7,910 bases of DNA. It comes from Dehalococcoidales bacterium (lineage in GTDB: Bacteria; Chloroflexota; Dehalococcoidia; Dehalococcoidales; UBA5760). The stretch is from the NCBI GenBank assembly GCA_028717305.1, contig JAQUOC010000064.1, forward strand, positions 1 to 7,910. Reading direction: 5' to 3'. Shown here piece after piece: positions 1 through 6,142 of the stretch. Numbering within the stretch: the stretch's first letter is position 1; every line of letters starts with the position of its first letter. Position numbers and translations under genes: made by a program. The notes beneath the pieces are model-generated. The model ran no database searches. It was given only the letters and a program-made list of their open reading frames with translations, and was not told the origin of the DNA.

Positions 1-414
1 CTCGCCGTTAAAGAACGTTATCACCGCTTCATTCGGAGTGATTACCTGAAGCAGAATCTGTCCGGTGCGGTCACCGTATCCGGCGTGCCGACTCTGGAAT
101 TCGTAAGTATAGATCCAGGTAACGGAATCCCCCAGTTCTTCACTGTCAACCAGTTCCAGAGTATCCTCAATCCCGTCGAAGATGAAGGTGGGGCTATTTT
201 TAACAAAATTGATGGCTATTTTCTGCTGGAGAAAGGCTATATATTCCCTGGCTGTAGACAGTTCGCCCTCCAGGCCGGCTATTTGAGACAGGGCCTGGTC
301 ACGCTCTTCAACCACGCGGTTGTAGTCGGCTTCTGACACCCCTCTGGCACAACCGGTAGCCACTAGGGTGACAATAGTTCCCAGTAATATGGTAATTACA
401 GCGGATTTCTTCAT
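1..414 (-). CDS. Putative coiled-coil lipoprotein, 3' end beyond window
   Basis: An open frame of 138 codons starts at an ATG (414-412) and runs off the left edge, so the C-terminus is missing. The start is supported by GAGGAG about 10 bases upstream. The protein has a Lys-Lys N-terminus, a hydrophobic stretch (residues 5-20) and a lipobox-like V-A-T-G-C with the candidate lipidated Cys at 22, so it should be anchored on the outer face of the membrane. Residues about 27-66 are charged and heptad-like (short coiled coil). They are followed by a globular part with SPTFIFDGIEDTLELV (74-89) and SRHAGYGDRTGQ (108-119). I do not recognise a named family with certainty; the second block looks like a conserved domain of small secreted proteins. 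It lies 257 bases beyond the chagasin lipoprotein on the same strand and could belong to the same response, but it lacks the shared ECF-type promoter motif. Function unknown. Confidence 0.85.
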   Translation of the reverse strand, partial: MKKSAVITILLGTIVTLVATGCARGVSEADYNRVVEERDQALSQIAGLEGELSTAREYIAFLQQKIAINFVKNSPTFIFDGIEDTLELVDSEELGDSVTWIYTYEFQSRHAGYGDRTGQILLQVITPNEAVITFFNGE

Positions 415-601
415 CTTTTACTGACTCCTCATCAATTTAATTTCTACTACAGATTACAACGATAGAAGATAGACAAGGTTAGCGCTGAACCCGGACGAAG
501 CGGGTTACTAAGAAGGGATGAATTATTCGGTAACTTCGGACTCAATAACTTATCATTACGGAGCGCAATGTTCTGTGATATTGCCGCCGCTTCTACGAGC
601 G

Positions 602-641
602 ATCAGGCAGGTGAGAAGGGTGAACATCCCACCTGTCTGAT
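602..641. repeat. Imperfect 12-bp inverted repeat (hairpin) in intergenic gap
   Basis: ATCAGGCAGGTG (602-613) faces CACCTGTCTGAT (630-641) across a 16-base loop. There is one non-Watson-Crick position, a G-U wobble when read on the plus strand and an A-C mismatch on the minus strand. It lies about 30 bases past the chagasin stop codon. The T-rich run (TTTTCTT) follows the stem on the plus strand, where no gene needs it; on the minus strand the stem is followed by CGCTCG. It may slow or protect the 3' end of the chagasin transcript, but it is not a textbook terminator for it. Apart from a small AACCCG/CGGGTT hairpin (488-506), I see nothing else in the 415-671 gap and no convincing promoter for the lipoprotein at 414. 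Confidence 0.45.
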
Positions 642-671
642 TTTCTTACTCCCTTACCGTTTTGTTCAGCT

Positions 672-1142
672 TTATTTAACGTTGATAGTCAGATTGAAGG
701 TCCATTCGGCCTTCTCGCCATCTTCCCAGGGCCGGCTGTACTCTATGGAGATGTTAGTGCTGCCTTTCTTCAAGGCTTTGAAGGTCCAGACATCCTGGCC
801 GGGGGCACCCATGAGCGGCTCGCCATTCTCAGCATTGCCTGGCGCGACAAACTCGTGGCCGGTTTCTGCTACCACAGTCTGATCAGCAACCTTGGCCTGA
901 CCCCACTGAAAACCGGTAGTGGGGTTTGAGCAGAGTGCTACCGTTACCGTGCTACCCGCTGTAAGTTGAACTTCCTTACTGATGTTGTGGTTAGCCGAGA
1001 ATTCGTCACATGATACTGAAATCGGGTCCAGGGGCAGGTCTTCTGCAGACGCCTGTGGGTCGTTGGCACAACCTGTCGATACTACAGCTAACAGAGCTAT
1101 GGCGCATATCGGTGCAATTTTGACTAATTTTGACTTGATCAT
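672..1142 (-). CDS. Chagasin-family (MEROPS I42) cysteine protease inhibitor lipoprotein
   Basis: The 156-residue protein has a hydrophobic signal segment (about 7-22) and a lipobox V-S-T-G-C with lipidated Cys25, so it is predicted to be displayed outside the membrane. Residues about 44-156 form a chagasin-like domain. Three loops characteristic of family I42 are visible: NPTTGF (73-78), GAPG (112-115, the GxxG loop) and RPWE (137-140). In characterised chagasins these loops enter or flank the active-site cleft of papain-type (C1) cysteine proteases and block it; inhibition by this protein is inferred. The ATG at 1142 is preceded by GAGG with a spacing of about 7 bases. The gene follows the ECF sigma/anti-sigma pair with a 174-base gap that holds its own copy of the sigma operon's promoter motif (1205-1237). 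The target protease is not in this window. An exported inhibitor of this kind could protect cell-surface proteins from foreign proteases or restrain the cell's own. Confidence 0.93.
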   Translation of the reverse strand: MIKSKLVKIAPICAIALLAVVSTGCANDPQASAEDLPLDPISVSCDEFSANHNISKEVQLTAGSTVTVALCSNPTTGFQWGQAKVADQTVVAETGHEFVAPGNAENGEPLMGAPGQDVWTFKALKKGSTNISIEYSRPWEDGEKAEWTFNLTINVK

Positions 1143-1173
1143 TTTTCTCCCTCATTTTTTTGCTTCGGTACTT

Positions 1174-1185
1174 GATCGGCCGATC
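1174..1185. promoter_or_regulatory. Perfect 12-bp palindrome in chagasin leader
   Basis: GATCGGCCGATC is a perfect palindrome about 20 bases downstream of the predicted -10 box of the chagasin gene and about 30 bases before its start codon, inside the predicted 5' untranslated region. It could be an operator for a dimeric regulator. It could also be a chance GC-rich palindrome, since there is no loop and no extended symmetry. Confidence 0.25.
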
Positions 1186-1204
1186 TTCCCATCTGCTTTT
1201 CTGT

Positions 1205-1237
1205 TAGTGTATACGAAGCAACCCCAAAAGTATTACA
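1205..1237 (-). promoter_or_regulatory. Predicted ECF-type promoter of the chagasin lipoprotein
   Basis: Read on the minus strand, TGTAATACT (1237-1229), 13 bases, then CGTATACACTA (1215-1205). The same two boxes with the same 13-base spacer occur upstream of the ECF sigma gene (2749-2717). If GTAAT is the -35 core and CGTA the -10 core, the spacer is 16 bases, typical of ECF promoters. The predicted leader is roughly 55 bases. The first box differs from the common GGAAC -35 of many ECF groups, so the assignment rests on duplication of the motif and on the location, not on a known consensus. Confidence 0.7.
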
Positions 1238-1316
1238 CCGGTGACAGAAAATGTTGAAAATAATCGTGAAGGCGGCCGGCAACTATTAATGTAGAAGCGT
1301 TATTGTTTTAGATTGT

Positions 1317-2147
1317 TTAAGGGGATTGAATACTGATTTCAGCCAGATTTCCCAAAGGAGCCGGCACTGCTTCCGGCTGAGTCGGTGACGTGAAGCTGAT
1401 ATCGTCTATGGTTATCGTGTAGGTACCGGGTGGTATTTGATGACCGCGACTGTCCATCTGGTCCCATACCAGTGTATAGCCCAACGTTTCAAACGGAGCC
1501 AGTTCCTGCTTGCCAGTCCCGGCGGGATACCTTCTTACTGTCTGGCCATTTTCTGCGTTACGTATATCAATCTGGGGCGGGTAGGCTACCATGGTTACCG
1601 TTTCCGAACCGGTATTGCGCAAGGAAAACTCAATGGTGATTTCCTCACCGGATGCATAGATGGCCTTCTCCGTCGTAGCGACAGCCTGGAAAACCGGCTC
1701 AGTTAACGGACCAGGCGCTGGTACAGTCAATATGGGGATTTCGGGCTCTGGAGTCGGTGTCACCACAATCGGACCGGCCTGCTCCGTGAAAATGCCCCTT
1801 GCCCACAAGGTGCCGAAAGTTATCGCAACGGCGATGGCTGCGACGATAGCTGCCCTGCGGACCGGGCTTTGCACCATAAAACCGCTTAACCAGGACCAGC
1901 GCTGTTCTCGCCGCTCGGCATCTTGTTGCGCCCGGGCTTCTTGTTCAGCCAATTTCAACGAAAGCCGACTCTTGAGCGAATCGTGAAATTCGGCCGATGG
2001 TTCAGCACGACACTCCGTGTAACGTTTCGCCAATGCTAGGATCGTGCGCTCGTCTTCGCTCTTGCCCTCGGTGTTTACCTGCTTACCGGCAAGTAAACTG
2101 TCCAGGTCTTTAATAAAGTCTCTTTCCCGGTTCTTATCACGAGACAT
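1317..2147 (-). CDS. Membrane anti-sigma-like protein with BsuPI-type outer domain
   Basis: The 276-residue protein has a charged cytoplasmic N-terminus (1-90) including LALAKRYTECRAEPSAEF (37-54), of the PSPEF-x-x-x-L type seen in anti-sigma and DUF5667-like proteins. One membrane helix follows (about 98-117), then a Pro/Thr-rich linker (126-150) and a beta-rich C-terminal domain (about 152-272). That domain resembles BsuPI (intracellular proteinase inhibitor, PF12690): GEEITIEFSLRNTG (167-180), then LAPFETLGYTLVWDQMD (216-232) and PPGTYTI (239-245). The start ATG (2147) is preceded by AGAGG with 7-base spacing inside the end of the sigma gene. The genes overlap by 11 bases, so translation is probably coupled, as usual for sigma/anti-sigma pairs. 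No HxxxCxxC zinc motif is present. Likely role (inference): hold the sigma factor at the membrane until the outer domain senses a signal. No terminator is apparent after the stop, so read-through into the chagasin gene is possible. Confidence 0.85.
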   Translation of the reverse strand: MSRDKNRERDFIKDLDSLLAGKQVNTEGKSEDERTILALAKRYTECRAEPSAEFHDSLKSRLSLKLAEQEARAQQDAERREQRWSWLSGFMVQSPVRRAAIVAAIAVAITFGTLWARGIFTEQAGPIVVTPTPEPEIPILTVPAPGPLTEPVFQAVATTEKAIYASGEEITIEFSLRNTGSETVTMVAYPPQIDIRNAENGQTVRRYPAGTGKQELAPFETLGYTLVWDQMDSRGHQIPPGTYTITIDDISFTSPTQPEAVPAPLGNLAEISIQSP

Positions 2148-2679
2148 ATTCTAACCTCTGCAAGGAATCCCTCATTTTTCTTATAGCCCGGTAGAGCTTC
2201 ACACCAACATTAGACTCAGAGAAGCCCATAATCTTAGCAATCTCACGGTTGGTCAGCTCGGCCTCAAACCGCAGATGTATGATTTCCTGCTCCTCCGGCG
2301 AGAGCTGAGCGACACATTGACTGAGCTTCTCTGCCAGCTCTTTCCTCTCCAGTTCCTCGGGCGGAGAGGGGATATTAGCGGGTCTTTCTTCCGCCTCCTC
2401 CAGGGAAACATGCTGTTTCTTCTTACCGGCTTCCACCCGGTAATAATCTGTCAGGGTATTACGAGCAATGGTAAATATCCAGGTAGAGAAAGCAGCCTTA
2501 TCACGATTGTACCTGGCGAAGTTGCTCACCGCCTTTTCAAAAACTGACGAGGTAAGATCTTCGGCAGATGCCACGTCGTTAACCCTGCACTTCACGTACC
2601 GGAATACCCTCGGCAGATACTCTTCGTAGAGATCAGCAAAGGTCTGACTTAAACTGGGCTCTTCCCCTCTTACTTTCAC
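2137..2679 (-). CDS. RNA polymerase ECF-type sigma-70 family sigma factor
   Basis: The 180-residue protein has the two-domain ECF layout. Region 2 covers about 14-82, with AEDLTSSVFEKA (39-50) and the DNA-melting/-10 helix FSTWIFTIARNTLTDYYR (64-81). A Pro/Glu-rich linker is followed by region 4 (about 113-173), LSPEEQEIIHLRFEAELTN (126-144), with a helix-turn-helix around 141-163 (REIAKIMGFSESNVGVKLYR) that reads the -35 box. The start is GTG at 2679. An in-frame stop lies 12 codons upstream with no other start codon between, and no ATG/GTG/TTG start lies before region 2, so GTG is the only sensible choice. Its ribosome site is weak. The promoter motif at 2717-2749 lies about 37 bases upstream and is shared with the chagasin gene, which suggests autoregulation. 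It is co-transcribed with its overlapping membrane partner. Confidence 0.95.
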   Translation of the reverse strand: MKVRGEEPSLSQTFADLYEEYLPRVFRYVKCRVNDVASAEDLTSSVFEKAVSNFARYNRDKAAFSTWIFTIARNTLTDYYRVEAGKKKQHVSLEEAEERPANIPSPPEELERKELAEKLSQCVAQLSPEEQEIIHLRFEAELTNREIAKIMGFSESNVGVKLYRAIRKMRDSLQRLEYVS

Positions 2680-2716
2680 CCTGGTTTCTCTATCTATATA
2701 CCGCCCAGGGTTCTAC

Positions 2717-2749
2717 TAGTTTATACGATTCAGCAGGGAGAGTATTACA
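2717..2749 (-). promoter_or_regulatory. Predicted autoregulated ECF promoter of the sigma operon
   Basis: On the minus strand, TGTAATACT (2749-2741), 13 bases, then CGTATAAACTA (2727-2717). Across the two boxes this agrees with the chagasin upstream copy at 19 of 20 positions, while the 13-base spacers (CTCCCTGCTGAAT and TTTGGGGTTGCTT) differ. That is the pattern expected of a promoter recognised by one sigma factor. The end of the -10 box is 37 bases from the GTG start, giving a short leader. ECF sigma factors commonly drive their own operon. That the encoded sigma factor recognises this motif is inferred. Confidence 0.72.
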
Positions 2750-2859
2750 TCTTCCCTACGACAGGCTGCGAATAAGAATCGTATCGTTCCTGAGCTGACT
2801 AATCTTATATCATTTTTTGATAGGTTTCTAGCGTCATTATACGAAGTAAGTTTTACCGG

Positions 2860-3093
2860 ACGATTCAACAAATCATCGCTAAGCTGGAGCTGCACATCAA
2901 GCCGAACTGGTTGCATCCAGGCATGATATCTTTTAGGCTTCAGACCGTAAGAGAGCTAAATGGTGAGGATGAAAGCCACGCCTCAATAAGCCGGGTATTG
3001 ATAGAAAAGTGGTGCAAGGAATATAATCAGTACCACCAGTACCACCGTACAGTACCAGAAATACTCGACCAACCAGCACCCGGGGTTATCTAA
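2860..3093 (+). pseudogene. Degraded C-terminal remnant of an IS3-family transposase (OrfB)
   Basis: The frame reads KLELHIKPNW (from 2881), HPGMISF, VRELNGE and SRVLIEKWCKEYNQY (about 2983-3033), ending PAPGVI and a stop at 3091-3093. These match in order the C-terminal landmarks of IS3-family integrase-core transposases: YIEPGSPW..NGYIESF, LRDELLNGE, the VLIExWRxEYN block and the closing RPPAP. The DDE catalytic region is missing. The SESFN-type and RPHSSLGY blocks are broken; around 3034-3080 the reading frame no longer gives RPHSSLGYRPP, although nucleotide traces of it remain, indicating small indels. Only the last quarter of the gene is present, with no functional start. It is a dead fragment, not a small gene of its own. 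It lies between the sigma promoter and the sensor kinase. Confidence 0.75.
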
Positions 3094-3126
3094 CCATGGC
3101 TGTGACTTAACAGGTGGTATCACTAC

Positions 3127-3139
3127 TGGGGGCAGATCA
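3127..3139 (+). mobile_element. Likely right-end inverted repeat of the IS3-family remnant
   Basis: TGGGGGCAGATCA lies 33 bases after the transposase-remnant stop, where the right terminal repeat of an IS3-family element is expected. Its G-run followed by CAG-TCA resembles IS3-family ends, as I recall them, that carry CCCCC near a TGA terminus. The match is from memory and was not searched. Only five bases separate it from the ATG of the histidine kinase, so the element ends directly at that gene. No matching left end is visible in the window. Confidence 0.5.
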
Positions 3140-3144
3140 GAATA

Positions 3145-5613
3145 ATGAGAACAATAAAGAGATATCCAATGCTTCTATTGGGTTTGTTACTGATTCATGC
3201 TGCCGTCACCTCTCCAATCGTTTTTGCGAATGATTCAGTCACAATCAGAGTAGGGGTTTATGAGAATCACCCCAAAATCTTTACCGATGATAGCGGTAAA
3301 GCTGCTGGATTCTGGCCAGACATTATTGAATACATCGCCTCAGAGGAAGACTGGAATATAGAGTATGTAACTGGTACTTGGACGGAGTGTCTCTCCAGGT
3401 TAGAAACTAATGAAATTGATATAATGCCCGACGTTGCTTATACCGAGGATAGAGGCAAACTGTATGATTTTCCAAACGAGAATACGTATGTGAGCTGGTC
3501 AAGCGTGTATGCGAAAGCAGGTAACGATATACAATCCATCCTTGACCTGGAAGGAAAAACCATAGCGGTATTGGCGGGTAGCTCCAGTGTTGAAGGATCG
3601 GGAGGTATAAAAGAATTAGCTAGCGATTTTAATATTAGTTGCACTTTAATCGAGGTAGATAGTTACACCCGGGTTTTTGAACTGGTGAAAAGTGGTGAGG
3701 TAGATGCCGGTATCTCCAACAGGGACTTTGCCAACCAGCATTTAGGGCAGTTTAACCTCGTCAGGACTGCCATAATATTCCAGCCCCATACCCTTTATTT
3801 CGCTTTCCCCAAAGAGTCAAGTTTAACTCCATATCTCATGGCAAGAATTGATTCACACATGAAGGAGCTAAAGGCAGACAATAATTCCGTCTATTATCAA
3901 TCTCAGGAAAAGTGGCTTGGAGTAAAGCCAGAAGAAAAACCCATCATTCCCGCTTGGGTGAAGTGGCTGCTCATCGGTATAGGAGTTGCGGCAGGTATAC
4001 TTGTAGGGGGAAATTACCTGCTTAGGTCTCGGGTGCAATCAAAGACCAGAGAGCTAACAGAGGAAATTGGAGAGCGTAAGCAGGTAGAGGATGCTTTGAA
4101 GGTATCGGAGGGCAAATTCCGTCTCATGTTTCATTCTGTAAGCGAGGGTATCGTGTGCTCCGATCTGGATGGTAATATAATCGACGCAAATAGAGCGGCC
4201 CTTGTTATGTTTGGCTATGACCATAAAGACCAGGTTATCGGCCATGGGGTTGTTGAGTATGTAGATGAAACTGATCACGATAGAATCATAAAAGATATGA
4301 CAAGGACTCTGGAGACTGGTATTACACGGGATATTGAGTACATATTTGTTAGGAAGGACGGCGACAGATTCCCCGGAGAGTTAAGCTCCAGTGTCCTCAA
4401 TAATGAATCTGACGGAGAATTAATCGGATTCATTACCGTGATCAGAGATATCACAGAGCGTAAGAAGGCAGAGGCGGAGAAGCGGGAACTGGAGAGGAAG
4501 GCACAGATTACTGACAGGATGGCTTCCATCGGCGAAATGGCCTCCGGCATCGCCCACGAGATAAACAACCCCTTAACCAGCGTGGTCGGCTTCTCCGAGC
4601 TGCTGATGGAGAAGGACCTGCCCGAAGACTCGAGGCAGGATGTGAAAATTATTTACGACAGTTCACAGAGGGTAGCCGGCATCGTCAAGGGGCTGCTTAC
4701 CTTCGCCCGCCAGCACAAGCCGGTACGGAACCGCACCGGCATCAACGAGATAATCGAAAGCACCCTGGCCCTGCGCAAGTACGCCCTGGAGACCTCCAAC
4801 ATCGAGGTGGTTACCCGGCTCGATGCCGGACTGCCCTGGACGGTGGCCGACGCCGGCCAGCTCCAGCAGGTGTTCCTCAACATCATCGTCAACGCCGAGA
4901 CGGAGATGAAGAAGGCCCACGGCAGGGGCAGGCTTACTATCAGGACGGAGCGGGCCGGCGACAGAATACGGATATCATTTGCCGATGACGGGCCGGGCAT
5001 CGCCAGGGAGAACCTGGAGAGGATATTCGACCCCTTCTTCACCACCAAAGAGGTGGGAGAAGGGACTGGCCTGGGCCTGAGCCTGTCCCGGGACATCATC
5101 ACCGAGCATGACGGGGCGCTTTATGCCGAGAGTGAGGAGGGTAACGGAGCCACCTTCTTCGTCGAGCTGCCCATCGTAGCGGAAGAGGAGAAGGTTGAGG
5201 AGACGGAGGCGGTCGAGGCAGCCGGGAAGACCATCGGGGGCCGGATACTGGTGGTGGATGATGAACCGACCATACTGGCGTTCCTGAAGAAGGTGCTCGA
5301 CAGCGAGGGTTACGAGGTGACGACGACAGGCAGCGGCAAAGAGGCCCTGGGGATGATTAAGGAGCAGAGGTACAGCCTTATCATCTGTGATATCAAGATG
5401 CCCGGCCTAAGCGGTGCCGAGCTTTACGATGAGCTGGGGGAAATAGCACCTTCCCTGCAGAAGAGGGCCATCTTTATCACCGGAGACGTGATGGGCCCTG
5501 TCACCAGAGCGTTCCTTGAGAGAACAAGAGTTCCCTATTCCACTAAGCCCTTTGACATCGCTAGTCTGAAGAAAGAAATAAAGCGGGTAATCGCGAGTGC
5601 CGGGCCAAGCTAA
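3145..5613 (+). CDS. Hybrid sensor histidine kinase: SBP_bac_3 sensor, PAS, kinase, receiver
   Basis: The 822-residue protein has an N-terminal signal/anchor segment (1-29), an extracytoplasmic solute-binding domain of the SBP_bac_3 type (about 32-262; e.g. FWPDIIEYI, EIDIMPDVAYTEDR), and a membrane helix (about 271-293). A signalling helix (295-320) leads to a PAS domain (about 321-437) and HisKA with phospho-acceptor His471 (HEINNP). The HATPase domain has an N box (N579, N583), DDGPGI (614-619), FDPFFTT (628-634) and GTGLGL (640-645). A receiver domain (about 699-820) has acidic D705/D706, phospho-acceptor D749, T779 and K801. All catalytic residues are present. The architecture is of the BvgS/EvgS kind: ligand binding outside should control autophosphorylation and His-to-Asp transfer. 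No output regulator is in the window. ATG 3145 is preferred over Met9 (3169) because it keeps the basic n-region; both have weak ribosome sites. The 5' half is AT-rich and the kinase half GC-rich, suggesting a chimera. No clear terminator follows. Confidence 0.95.
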   Translation: MRTIKRYPMLLLGLLLIHAAVTSPIVFANDSVTIRVGVYENHPKIFTDDSGKAAGFWPDIIEYIASEEDWNIEYVTGTWTECLSRLETNEIDIMPDVAYTEDRGKLYDFPNENTYVSWSSVYAKAGNDIQSILDLEGKTIAVLAGSSSVEGSGGIKELASDFNISCTLIEVDSYTRVFELVKSGEVDAGISNRDFANQHLGQFNLVRTAIIFQPHTLYFAFPKESSLTPYLMARIDSHMKELKADNNSVYYQSQEKWLGVKPEEKPIIPAWVKWLLIGIGVAAGILVGGNYLLRSRVQSKTRELTEEIGERKQVEDALKVSEGKFRLMFHSVSEGIVCSDLDGNIIDANRAALVMFGYDHKDQVIGHGVVEYVDETDHDRIIKDMTRTLETGITRDIEYIFVRKDGDRFPGELSSSVLNNESDGELIGFITVIRDITERKKAEAEKRELERKAQITDRMASIGEMASGIAHEINNPLTSVVGFSELLMEKDLPEDSRQDVKIIYDSSQRVAGIVKGLLTFARQHKPVRNRTGINEIIESTLALRKYALETSNIEVVTRLDAGLPWTVADAGQLQQVFLNIIVNAETEMKKAHGRGRLTIRTERAGDRIRISFADDGPGIARENLERIFDPFFTTKEVGEGTGLGLSLSRDIITEHDGALYAESEEGNGATFFVELPIVAEEEKVEETEAVEAAGKTIGGRILVVDDEPTILAFLKKVLDSEGYEVTTTGSGKEALGMIKEQRYSLIICDIKMPGLSGAELYDELGEIAPSLQKRAIFITGDVMGPVTRAFLERTRVPYSTKPFDIASLKKEIKRVIASAGPS

Positions 5614-5686
5614 ACCATAGCTCCCTTTTGTGATACTTTTGCCCTGCAGTCGTTCAAATTATAAGTAGTAATTGCAGAAAGATGTA

Positions 5687-6118
5687 TCAGACCTGCTCCT
5701 GCAGGAACGGTATTACTTTATCCAGGACGTCATAGATGACGTGCCCGGTGTTTTTCAGGACATATACAGTCGGCTACGGGAGAAGTTTTTAAGCCTTCCG
5801 TCGCACTTCGGTGCGTTCGTGAGTTTGTCATCCTCTCCGGCGATATACATCACCGGCATGACAAGCCGGGTCATATCCGAATCCGGGAAAACCGGAATTT
5901 CGCCTGTATAAGGCGAATAATTTCCCGAAATGATATCTATGTAATCGATAACCTCCTGCGGAATTCTTCCTGAATTGCTGCTCACTTTATTTACCCCATT
6001 TACCTCGCTACTCTTTCCCGAGTTCACCTAAAAAATTCATAATGACTTCCATGAAGTACGGACTTCCCCAGAGCATAATCCGTATGATATGCTTCGGTTC
6101 AATAAACTGCGAATTCAT
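5687..6118 (-). pseudogene. Frameshifted alpha/beta-hydrolase C-terminal fragment
   Basis: Reading the minus strand gives an alpha/beta-hydrolase tail split over two frames. From about 6118 one frame reads MNSQFIEPKHIIRIMLWG and on to FLGELGKE, then meets a TAG. The next frame (from about 6027) continues with SSEVNGVNKVSS, IPQEVIDYI, IPVFPDSDMTRLVMPVMYIA, GEDDKL and GRLKNF, and then stops. Returning to the first frame gives PTVYVLKNTGHVIYDVLDKV and ends at TGA 5687. The order PV-Y-I-GEDD (acid residue) then TGH (catalytic His) is that of alpha/beta-hydrolase C-termini. The nucleophile elbow G-x-S-x-G is not visible upstream. The shifts near 6010-6015 and 5775-5785 compensate one another. A GTG-started 90-codon frame (6027-5755) would be the middle piece only, with a stop just before it. 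The most likely state is a decayed 5'-truncated gene; sequencing error at both points is the alternative. Confidence 0.72.
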
Positions 6119-6142
6119 CGATGTAAAGCCATACTCTGGGGA
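6065..6142. repeat. Spaced 12-bp inverted repeat at the broken end of the hydrolase remnant
   Basis: TCCCCAGAGCAT (6065-6076) and ATACTCTGGGGA (6131-6142) are inverted copies matching at 11 of 12 positions, 54 bases apart. The left arm lies inside the recognisable hydrolase remnant and the right arm just beyond where similarity fades. This could be the scar of a rearrangement or chance. In the rest of 6143-6272 I see no gene or RNA. Confidence 0.35.

Noticed and set aside
415..600. Third copy of the ECF-type promoter before the lipoprotein at 414
   Set aside because: TGTAATCTG occurs at 458-450 on the minus strand, but no CGTATA-like box follows at 13 bases.
2716..2916. A 66-codon minus-strand frame upstream of the sigma gene
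   Set aside because: It covers the predicted sigma promoter and overlaps the transposase remnant in antisense; no ribosome site and no family resemblance.
3029..3057. Short tandem AGTACCACC repeat
   Set aside because: Two 9-base copies plus a partial one within decayed transposase sequence; probably slippage during decay, with no sign of function.
2911..3093. A 60-codon plus-strand open frame starting with TTG
   Set aside because: It is the internal part of the IS3 transposase remnant; the same frame continues upstream of the supposed start, and the conserved blocks show it is not an independent gene.
5802..5815. CGCAC-TTCG-GTGCG hairpin with a UUCG-type loop, considered as a terminator for the kinase gene
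   Set aside because: The stem is only 5 bp, no T-run follows it, it lies about 190 bases past the stop, and it falls inside hydrolase-derived coding sequence.
5672..5911. A 79-codon plus-strand frame after the kinase
   Set aside because: It is antisense to the hydrolase remnant, whose motifs on the minus strand explain the sequence better.
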